Origin: Gemmatimonadota bacterium
GTDB taxonomy: Bacteria > Gemmatimonadota > Gemmatimonadetes > Longimicrobiales > Gaopeijiaceae
Assembly: GCA_028873845.1 (NCBI GenBank)
Contig: JAPPNO010000001.1
Span: 46,993 to 109,161, forward strand
DNA length: 62,169 nucleotides
Reading direction: 5' to 3'
Part shown: positions 1 through 7,133 of the stretch, one piece after another
Position numbering within the stretch: the first letter of the stretch is position 1
How the letters are laid out: every line of letters starts with the position of its first letter
Position numbers and translations under genes: made by a program
The notes under the pieces: model-generated
What the model was told of the DNA's origin: nothing
Databases searched by the model: none
Seen by the model: only the letters and a program-made list of their open reading frames with translations

Positions 1-115
1 GGCCGGGCCCCCGGGCCACCCCCCCGCCCCCCCCCGGGGCGGGCCCCGGGGGGGTGGGGGGGGGCGGGCGTTGCTATGCTAACCCCCCCCCCGCCGGCCC
101 CGGCGGGGGCGGGGC
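1..115. other. low-complexity contig edge
   Basis: Long G and C homopolymer runs with almost no A or T. No gene can be supported here. The composition resembles a badly resolved contig end and should not be interpreted biologically. Confidence 0.7.
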
Positions 116-120
116 TCTGG

Positions 121-245
121 CGTCGGAGCGCTGGCGGTTCGCGCAACGCGCATCTGCCCAGCCACCGACCGGTCGGGTTGTGGCCCCGATCCGTCTCTCC
201 GTATCACCCGGGCCTTGAGTCGAGCGACGGCCCTCGGCACGGCCT
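121..245 (+). repeat. dispersed 125-bp repeat, copy A
   Basis: About 125 bases that recur in the same orientation at 1884-2009. The first 29 bases are identical in both copies, and the last 20 or so (beginning gagcgacggccctcgg in copy B) are nearly identical; overall identity by eye is about 85-90%. The two copies bracket the toxin/antitoxin-like genes at 740-1659. No protein or transposase is evident inside the repeat. ORFs overlapping it are high-GC shadows. Confidence 0.7.
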
Positions 246-739
246 GCTCGGGACGAACAGCCACGGCTTTGTGTCCGAACTCGTCGGCGGGCGGAAACGA
301 CCAGCCACCGACAGCTGAACCGTGGCCGCGAACGGAAGCGACCCATACGCATAGTACAGCTTCCACCGAGAGCGGTCGCGGCGCGACGGCCGCGAGAATC
401 GCCCCGGTCACCGAATGGTCCCGCATTCCCGGCGGCTGCCAAACACACCGGACGGTCCGTGTGGTTGCGGGGCTGAAGCCCGGACGTCTCCGGGGCTGGC
501 GCTCGCTCAGGCGTACCAGAAGTACTTCCTCTACATGGACGGCTGGCAGTTGCGGGGGCGGTGCTCAGCCAGCTTCCCTCGCATACGGAGAGCCGAAGGG
601 AGCCCCGCAGGTGCACTGGGGACGCTCGTGGCGGGTGCCCAAGAAGAGATGCCGAAGTGTGAAACCGGCACGGTGGGGGCCGACCCTCAGGGGAGCAATC
701 CCCTCTCGATTATGCACTTCAAATGTAGTACGATCACTG
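246..739. other. no supported gene
   Basis: Several open frames overlap here on both strands, but none has a recognisable domain, a convincing ribosome-binding site or protein-like composition. I see nothing else in it. Confidence 0.5.
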
Positions 740-1061
740 ATGGGATTCCGCAGGGCAAAGGCGGTAGTCGTAGAGGCCCTCCGCCGAGGGACTTTCGAGC
801 ACGAGGCCCGAGATGCTCTTGCCGAGAAGAACCTGTTGGCGGTTGGTGAAGTCGATGAGAACGAGGTCGCACGGCTCGTGCTCAGGACTCGGTCAGAGGA
901 ATACGGCGAATCACGGCATCACTGGGATTCGGTCCGTCATCGTGCACACGTTCAAGCCAACGGCCCGGGACGAGCGGTGGTACGTCAAGGTGTATTTCAT
1001 CGATACGGACCGCGACGATCCGAAAGCGATGTTCATCAGTGTTCATCGAGCAGGGAGCTGA
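740..1061 (+). pseudogene. toxin-like small protein, frameshifted
   Basis: Two reading frames join into one plausible protein of about 105 residues. The first half (frame of the ATG at 740, continuing AKAVVVEALRRGTFEHEARD) is lost after about 930. The second half (VIVHTFKP, then WYVKVYFID and MFISVH) continues one base further on, so one extra base near 932 explains the break. A compact C-terminal strand pattern and position directly before an antitoxin-like gene suggest a type II toxin. I do not recognise the family securely; MqsR-like or DUF4258-like are possibilities. The shift may be decay or a sequencing error. Confidence 0.4.
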
Positions 1062-1062
1062 G

Positions 1063-1659
1063 ATGAAGATCCTGCGGGAGGGAGATCGCGGCCACGCTCT
1101 GGCGCCGGAACGCGGGCGCGTCGAAGTCGTCTACGAGTACCGAACAATCGAGCTCGAGAAGTCGAAAGCCGTGGTCAGGAACGTCCTCGTCGGCGTTGAT
1201 GCCGAGACGGGGGAAGTTCTGACGGTGCCCGCGCAGTCGACGCCGAGACTGAAGGCCGCGAGGGAGGCAACGAAAGAGAGAGTGCTGAGTATCCGGATGC
1301 CCCGGGAGCTCGAAGATGCGCTTCACCTGGTTGCGGACCGTCATCGCGCCACGGCCAGGCAGTTCGTTCCCGCGCTGATCCGATACTACCTCGCGCGGGC
1401 CTCCTCCGACCCCAGCGTGGCCCGCCGGTTGTGCAAGTCGTCAACGAACCCGTTGGCTGCGGGCGCATGCCGAGTGAACCTGCGGTTGAGAGTGAAACCG
1501 GAACTCTTCCGTTGGATGTCCGAATTCGAGGCTGCTAACGCTGATGTCACGAAGAGTGACCTCGTGCGGGGCGCAATCGTGGCAGCCAAGGAGGATGTCC
1601 TCGATGCTCGTTCCGAGCAGCGTCTGCGTGAACTGGAGGTGATCGCCCGGGCCATATGA
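1063..1659 (+). CDS. antitoxin-like protein (MqsA/YgiT-like front, ribbon-helix-helix-like middle)
   Basis: Protein of 198 residues. The N-terminal 65 residues resemble the sheet region of YgiT/MqsA antitoxins (VEVVYEYRTIELEKSK followed by TGEVLTVPAQS) but without the zinc-binding cysteines. Residues about 75-110 (RVLSIRMPRELEDALH and on) look like a ribbon-helix-helix DNA-binding or CopG-type fold. The rest is helical, with a second RHH-like stretch near residue 145 (NLRLRVKPELFRWMSEF). Start at 1063 is chosen for the AGGGAG just upstream; an in-frame ATG at 1039 overlaps the toxin-like gene. Likely role: partner and repressor of the upstream toxin-like gene, by inference from order and domains. 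Confidence 0.55.
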   Translation: MKILREGDRGHALAPERGRVEVVYEYRTIELEKSKAVVRNVLVGVDAETGEVLTVPAQSTPRLKAAREATKERVLSIRMPRELEDALHLVADRHRATARQFVPALIRYYLARASSDPSVARRLCKSSTNPLAAGACRVNLRLRVKPELFRWMSEFEAANADVTKSDLVRGAIVAAKEDVLDARSEQRLRELEVIARAI

Positions 1660-1883
1660 CGGCTCCGCAGGCTGCCCCCCTCCCCCGACCGCGCGGTGGT
1701 CTCCGTCTTCGCGTCGAACTGCGGGGTCACGCGGGTGTGGGTCGGCGAATCCGGCCGAAGTCACGACACAGATGCGGGCGAACTGCTCCGGCGACGGTCC
1801 ACGGCGCTGCGCGCGGCTAGCGGGCGCGAGCCGCGCCCGGATCCGCCGGCCCCCCCGGCGTCTTCGGACGGCGGGAGAGCTCT

Positions 1884-2009
1884 CGTCGGAGCGCTGGCGG
1901 TTCGCGCAACGCTCAGGTGCCGTGCCTCCGACCGGTCGCGTGGTGGCCCCGATCCGTCACTCCCTATCGCCCGGGTCCTGAGCCGAGCGACGGCCCTCGG
2001 CACGGCCGT
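1884..2009 (+). repeat. dispersed 125-bp repeat, copy B
   Basis: Second copy of the sequence at 121-245, same orientation, beginning cgtcggagcgctggcggttc and ending in the shared segment that terminates in ctcggcacggcc. Substitutions are scattered, so the copies are diverged and not an assembly duplication. Confidence 0.7.
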
Positions 2010-2477
2010 CGGAGACTGCACGCACTCCACGTTGGACAGCCCGGTCGGCCGTAGGCTACCCTGGGTGTATCGTGAGTCCCTCATGCGCCCCGCTGCGGCA
2101 GGGGTGAGCGGAACCGTCCGGACGAGTGGGATACGGTGCCGGCGCGGAGGGGAGCGAGCGGCTGCCGACACGAACCGTGTCTCTTCGTTCGAGTCGGCCG
2201 GCGCCTCAGCCCGTCGGTCGCCGCCTGACCGTGTCCCACCGCGGTGGTGCGGTCCCGGCGGCGTTCGCGGACGCGTCGCCGGCGGCTTCGACGCAGGTGC
2301 AGCTCGCGGGGACTGCGAACTGAATGCGACTACGATACGACGTTTCGGCGGCGTTCGGGTCGATCGAACGCTGCATCCCGGTCAGTTCCGGTGCATCGGA
2401 GCGCGCGGTCTGAATTCGGCCTCCGGGGTGCCCCTGGCCGGGACAGGCCGGCAACCGTGTTGCGGAGAGCGCCCACC
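2010..2477. other. no supported gene upstream of leuC
   Basis: High-GC stretch with overlapping shadow ORFs. A frame open into leuC extends back to 2244, but its sequence is arginine-rich and unlike protein. I see no clear promoter. Confidence 0.5.
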
Positions 2478-3992
2478 ATGAAGAGAAGAGACTTCATCAA
2501 GACGTCGGTAGGGGCCGGGCTCGTGGTCTCGGCTCCTTTCCCGGCCTCCCACGACCCGCTCGCTTCACCACGGCGCCAAGAGCCCCGGACACTGTACGAC
2601 AAGATCTGGGATTCCCACATCGTAGCGAACCTTGGCGGGGAGACCGATCTGCTCGTCGTCGACCGCAACATCATGTTCGACGGTGGCCCCGCCACGGTGC
2701 GCGCGATGCTCGAAGACGGTCTCACCCTCGCCAGCCCCCAAGACAGCTGGGCCGTGTGCGACCATACGGTGTCTACCTCACCGAACCGCTACACGGACCG
2801 TTCACTCAACCGCGGAGACGCGGCCGAGCAATTCGTCGAGTACGCGGAAGAGCTGAGGGCGATGGGCATTCAGGTCTTCGGTATCGACGATCCCCGAAAC
2901 GGAATCCAGCACGTCGTCGGCCCGGAGACTGGGCTGACCCTTCCGGGCCTGGTGGTTGTGGGGGGCGACAGCCACACATGCACGCATGGCGCCCTCGGCT
3001 GCATCTCCTGGGGAGGAGAGGGCGGACGCAACGTCCTCCTCACGGGGACAGTGATCAGGGAACGTGCGAGGCGCATGCGCGTCAACATCGAGGGGAGGCT
3101 CGGCCCCTCGGTCCGGGCGAAGGACGTCATTCTCTACATCATCGGCGAGCTGGGGGCCGCCGCCGGCAACGGCTACGCGGTGGAATACGCCGGGCCGGTG
3201 GTACGGGCCATGAGCGTCGACAGCCGCTTGACGCTCTGCAACCTCGCGGTCGAGATGTCCTCCGCAACGGGGATGGTCGCTCCCGACGACACGACCTTCG
3301 AGTACCTGGCGGATCGGGAGTTCAGTCCGGAGGGGCCATATTGGGACCAGGCCGTGGAGCACTGGCGGACCCTGCCCTCCGATCCGGGAGCAGCGTTCGA
3401 CCGGGATGAGACGATCGATGTTTCCGGGATCGAGCCGCAGGTCACCTGGGGCGTCAGCCCGGAACACGTGGTCGGTGTAAGCGGCCGCGTTCCCGATCCG
3501 GCGGATGCCCCTCCGGCCAGGCGGGAGGCCTACCGGGCGGCGCTCGAATACACCGGCCTCGTACCCGGCGAGCCCATCGCCGGAACGCCGATCGACGAGG
3601 TATTCATCGGGTCCTGCACCGAGAGCCGCATCGATGATCTCCGCGCGGCGGCCGGGGTCGTCGACGGACGCAGGGTCAGCGCCAATGTGTCGGCGTGGGT
3701 GATCCCGGGGTCACTCCCGATCAAGCGTCAGGCGGAGGCCGAGGGCCTCGACCGGATCTTCACCGAAGCGGGGTTCGAGTGGCGTGAACCGGGGTGCTCC
3801 AAGTGCGTTGCCATGAACGGCGAACACGTTGCGCCGGGTAAGCGGTGCGTGTCCAACTCCAACCGGAATTTCATCGGTCGCCAGGGGAGGGACGCGATCA
3901 CCCATCTGGCGAGCACTCCCATGGCCGCCGCCGCGGCGATCGCGGGCCGGATCGTCGATGTACGGCGCATGATCGCGGGAGAGCCCGCATGA
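2478..3992 (+). CDS. leuC: 3-isopropylmalate dehydratase large subunit-like, with Tat signal
   Basis: Aconitase-superfamily hydro-lyase large subunit, 504 residues against about 466 for E. coli LeuC. The body matches LeuC closely: CDHTVSTS, GGDSHTCTHGALG, TLCNLAVEM, then the three [4Fe-4S] ligands in FIGSCTES and PGCSKCVAMN, and SNRNFIGRQGR near the end. Odd feature: the extra N terminus is a twin-arginine signal (MKRRDFIKTSVGAGLVVSA), implying export of a folded iron-sulfur protein, whereas LeuC is normally cytoplasmic. ATG at 2478 is the natural start because the signal follows it immediately. It overlaps leuD by four bases (ATGA). No leuA or leuB is nearby, so the substrate may not be isopropylmalate. 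Confidence 0.9.
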   Translation: MKRRDFIKTSVGAGLVVSAPFPASHDPLASPRRQEPRTLYDKIWDSHIVANLGGETDLLVVDRNIMFDGGPATVRAMLEDGLTLASPQDSWAVCDHTVSTSPNRYTDRSLNRGDAAEQFVEYAEELRAMGIQVFGIDDPRNGIQHVVGPETGLTLPGLVVVGGDSHTCTHGALGCISWGGEGGRNVLLTGTVIRERARRMRVNIEGRLGPSVRAKDVILYIIGELGAAAGNGYAVEYAGPVVRAMSVDSRLTLCNLAVEMSSATGMVAPDDTTFEYLADREFSPEGPYWDQAVEHWRTLPSDPGAAFDRDETIDVSGIEPQVTWGVSPEHVVGVSGRVPDPADAPPARREAYRAALEYTGLVPGEPIAGTPIDEVFIGSCTESRIDDLRAAAGVVDGRRVSANVSAWVIPGSLPIKRQAEAEGLDRIFTEAGFEWREPGCSKCVAMNGEHVAPGKRCVSNSNRNFIGRQGRDAITHLASTPMAAAAAIAGRIVDVRRMIAGEPA

Positions 3993-4651
3993 TGGCCCTT
4001 CAGTCGGCTGCAGGGGGGAGTGGTCCCGTCTTTGTGCGGCATTCCGGGATCCCGGCGCCATTCCTCCGGAGCAATGTGGACACCGACATCATCGCCCCGA
4101 TCAATCCCAACTCGATCTCCGGCCTCTCTGATGGAGAACGCGCGTTCGAACCGCTCAGGTACTTTGCGGACGGGTCGGAAAATCCGGATTTCGTTCTCAA
4201 TCGGGAGCCTTATCGCAGTGCCTCGATCCTGCTCGCCGGTGAGAACTTCGGGACCGGAAGCTCACGGGCATCGGGTGTCCGGCTACCCATGGCATTCGGC
4301 ATCCGGGTAGTGATCGCGCCCAGCTTCGGGCCAATCTTCTATACGAACTCCATACGGCTGGGCCTGCTGGCGATCACTCTCGGCGAAGCGGTTGTGACGA
4401 GCCTGGCGGAGTGGGCCGTAGCGAACCCCGGCGTGGAGATGATGGTCGACCTGGAGAGGAACGTGATCGAAGCCCCCGGCCTGGCACCCGTGGCCTTCGG
4501 CATCGATCCGAGGGTGCGCACCAAGTTCCTGCGCGGACTGAACGACCTCGACGAAATGCTCCTGCACAGCGATGGTGCCAGCGGACTGAGAAACGAGAAT
4601 CGGAGCAGGTGGCCCTGGATCGACCTGGGTTCGCCCGGCGCGGGTCGCTAG
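3989..4651 (+). CDS. leuD: 3-isopropylmalate dehydratase small subunit-like
   Basis: Swivelling-domain partner of LeuC, 220 residues. NVDTDIIAP near the N terminus and VVIAPSFGPIFYTNSIRLGLL are family hallmarks. The substrate loop that reads GCGSSREHA in E. coli is GTGSSRASG here, so the usual Glu-His pair is absent, which could alter specificity. The start overlaps the leuC stop in ATGA, indicating translational coupling and a heterodimer. It has no signal peptide of its own. If LeuC is exported by Tat, LeuD could travel with it as a folded complex, or the pair may act in the cytoplasm before export. The first reading is an inference. Confidence 0.85.
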   Translation: MMALQSAAGGSGPVFVRHSGIPAPFLRSNVDTDIIAPINPNSISGLSDGERAFEPLRYFADGSENPDFVLNREPYRSASILLAGENFGTGSSRASGVRLPMAFGIRVVIAPSFGPIFYTNSIRLGLLAITLGEAVVTSLAEWAVANPGVEMMVDLERNVIEAPGLAPVAFGIDPRVRTKFLRGLNDLDEMLLHSDGASGLRNENRSRWPWIDLGSPGAGR

Positions 4652-4798
4652 GAGAGCAGCCGTCAGCCGCAGTCCTCCCGTATCGTCTTCGGATCGGCAG
4701 ACTTCCCGCGTAGTCCGCAGTCCGGGTCAGCTGTCCGTAGTCCTTCGCGACCGGAGAGGGGAGCGCACGAGGAATCCCACGGAGGGGACGGTTCTGAT

Positions 4799-5273
4799 GA
4801 GCAGAAAGGACAACGTGAGAAGAAGCTTCTTCTGGTACCCCTGACGGGGGTCGCCTTCGGGCTACTCCTCTCCCTCGATGCGAGCCCTCTCTCGGCCCAG
4901 GCGGACGACACCTGGAATGCGAGGTGGCTCGTCGGGAACTCGCTCCCGGAACACCCGGACGAGTACCCGGCGCCCGTGACCCTGACTCCCAACCCGCGCA
5001 CCGATCTGACCGACGCCCGGGACGTTGCGACGATCATCCAGGAGAACTGCGTCCAGTGCCACCGGCCCGGGAGCGTGGCTCCCATGCCGCTCGAGACATG
5101 CGAGCAGGTGAGGGGCCCTTCGCCCCGATGATCCGGGACCGCGTCGTCAGACGGGTCATGCCCCCCTGGCCTGTCGACCGGACGGTGGGTATCACGGAGT
5201 TCAAGAACGACCCCTCGCTGAGCGAGGAAGAGATCCGCACGATCGTGGACTGGATCGACTCCGGGACGGCCCT
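4799..5273 (+). pseudogene. secreted c-type cytochrome, frameshifted and cut by an IS
   Basis: A signal-peptide-like segment ([20 protein letters not shown]) is followed by about 60 residues and a haem c site, CVQCH, at 5048-5062. After a one-base shift near 5112-5118 the frame continues [19 protein letters not shown] and EEEIRTIVDWIDSGT, the typical end of a small cytochrome c domain found in larger periplasmic oxidases. No in-frame ATG precedes the signal; a nearby ATG at 4797 is in another frame and stops after 15 codons. Coding ends at the left terminus of the IS at 5271. The gene lies about 150 bases after leuD on the same strand, so it was probably part of that operon. Confidence 0.65.
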
Positions 5274-6776
5274 AGCAGGCCGTGGAAGAAGTGGCCCGCC
5301 AGCGTGCCGGTTTCGTGAACGGGGGTGGGCGAGTGAGCGCGGTCTTGTTGTACGAGGGGCGGCCTGATGGGCGGAGGGAGCCGGTGTGGAGGCTCAGGAG
5401 GCCGAGAACGCGCCTGATTTGGCCAATAGAGGCGGCAAGACTGCGTGCGGACGCGTCGGCGAGAGCCGCGGCCGCTGCTGCGAGGCCCTGCAGGCTACGC
5501 GGGGTACCGACTCCGAAGCGGCTGCGCATCAGGAGGCCGAGGTTGAAGGCCGCGGCCTGAAGGAGCACCCGTTTTGGGATCTCCTCCCGGCCGTGCAGAT
5601 GGACGCAGCGCATCCCTCCGCTGCCGAGCAGATGGGCGAACGTCCGCTCCAGCTTCTCAGCCCTCTGGCGCAGCAGCCGCTTCCCCCGCTCGCCCTTGAT
5701 GCGGCGGCGGTTGCCGTACGTCGCCTTCTGCGCGTCCCGCTTGCCCTTCCACTTCCGGCGGCCCCGTTTCGGCTCGCTCACTGTCCCCGCTCCTTGACGC
5801 CCGTCATGGTCGCGTTCGAGTGGTAGCCCTTGTCGGCCACCAACTCCCTGGGCTCCGCCCCCACCTCTGCCAACCGCCGCTCCGTCTCGTCCAGCGTCAC
5901 CGGCATCGACGCGCTGTCGCCGCCGTCCATCGTCTGCACCGTGACGGCGGCCACCGCACCGGTCTCCATGTCCACCCCCACCTCGAGCTTGTGCGCGAGG
6001 CGGGTCCTCCCGTCCTTCATCTTCGTGATCCGCGCCTGGGGGTCGTGCGGATGCTTCCACTCCCTGTCCGACCCCTTCTTCGGGCGCTTGCGGTCCATCT
6101 TCGCAAGGTCGTGGCGCGTCGGCGTCTCGATCCCCGACGCTCTCGCCAGCTGCTCCAGCCACGCGTCGTACTCCGTCCCGTCGTCCCTCCGCACGATCGC
6201 GCGCATCGCCGCGTTCGCCTCCAGCGTCGTCGAATCCACCCCCACCGTCTTGCCGCTCACCAGTCCCGACTCCCGCAGCACCCCCAGCACCCAACCCAAC
6301 ACCGCCCCGTGCGCCTCCAGGCTCAGCCGCTTGCGCGTCTTCGAAAGCGTTGAATGCTCCGGCGGAGACTTCGCCAGACCGTAGCCCAGGAACTCCCGCA
6401 GCGAGATCGAGTCCCTGCACCGCCACGCGATCCCCCGATCCGAGCCGATCCCCTCCAGGTATCCCACCATCAGCATCCGGAAGTAGACGCCCGGAGCAAG
6501 GCACGGCCGGCCCAGCCGCTCCGCGTAGAACTCCCGGCACGTGTCCTCCGCGAACCCGTCGAAGCCGCGCTCGCGCAGAAGCTTGTCCAATGCCGCGTAG
6601 AAGGGGTTGTCCAGCGCCCCAACCGCACTGGCCGCGATAAACAGCTCCTGCTGCCGCTCACCAGGCATCCTGCCTATCGCCATCGCCGCCCTCTCCCCGC
6701 CGAGGTCCTTGTTCCCCTTCAATTTATCCCATTCACAAAGACCCCGCGGAACAGACTTTATCCACGGGCTGCTAGG
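5271..6776 (-). mobile_element. IS1182-like insertion sequence
   Basis: About 1.5 kb bounded by 23-bp imperfect terminal inverted repeats. The left end starts ccctagcaggccgtgg at 5271; the right end, 6754-6776, reads ...ccacgggctgctaggg. 20 of 23 positions match. One transposase fills the element on the minus strand. I do not see an unambiguous target-site duplication. The left flank is the broken cytochrome c gene and the right flank is a piece of an unrelated integrase gene, so a deletion next to the element is likely. Confidence 0.75.
5272..6722 (-). CDS. IS1182-like DDE transposase in two frames
   Basis: The first frame (ATG 6722, or more likely 6683 behind GGGAGAGG) covers the N-terminal domain and the catalytic core: VGVDSTTLEANAAM carries the first Asp and ELVADKGYHS the second. 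It stops at 5778 after VKERGQ. The second frame, shifted by -1 at a G4 run near 5785, continues VSEPKRGRRKWKGK and ERTFAHLLGSGGM with the third acidic residue, then NLGLLMRSRFGVGTPR and a low-complexity tail ending at 5272 in the inverted repeat. Together they make one transposase of about 480 residues. A programmed -1 frameshift and simple damage both fit. Confidence 0.75.
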
Positions 6777-6789
6777 GGATCGAGCAGCG

Positions 6790-7049
6790 GACGACGCAGG
6801 TCGGTCGTCCGGAGTCGCACGGGTTCATCGAGCGCTTCCACCACGCTCCTGGATGAGCACATGCGTACGAAGGCAAGGAACAAATTGGCACGAGTAAGTG
6901 TAGATATCCCGGCGGATCTGGACGCTCAACTCGAGACCTACAACCGGAAGCGTCCGTACCGCGGCCACGCCATGGAGGGGAGACCGCCGTATCAGGTCTT
7001 CCAGGCAGGGATCCGCAAGTCCAAGGGCCGCAAGAAGTCAACCCAGTAG
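6790..7049 (+). pseudogene. C-terminal piece of an IS481/IS3-type integrase-core transposase
   Basis: About 85 residues of the rve integrase fold. ESHGFIERFH contains the catalytic Glu, then after a one-base shift at about 6842 the frame runs TLLDEHMRTKARNK, DLDAQLETYNRKRPYRG and GRPPYQVFQAGIRKSKGRKK to a stop at 7049. The N-terminal half is missing, apparently lost when the neighbouring IS1182-like element inserted at 6776. Confidence 0.7.
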
Positions 7050-7133
7050 AGAAGGAGGTGAAGACGGCAGCCTGAAACGCTGACCCGTCCGCTTAAAGAA
7101 ATCACGCCCAAATCCCCGCAAGAGGAGGTGTCC

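Noticed and set aside
215-1066. 283-codon open frame on the plus strand
   Set aside because: Most of it is arginine/serine-rich shadow. Only the last part overlaps a plausible protein, which is in two frames.
2244-2477. N-terminal extension of leuC
   Set aside because: The extra 78 codons are arginine-rich without protein character, and the Tat signal starts at 2478.
2478-4651. Leucine biosynthesis operon
   Set aside because: Only the isomerase subunits are present, with a Tat signal and no leuA/leuB; naming the pathway would go beyond the evidence.
5820-6384. Plus-strand ORFs inside the IS
   Set aside because: Shadows of the transposase on the other strand; arginine- and proline-rich.
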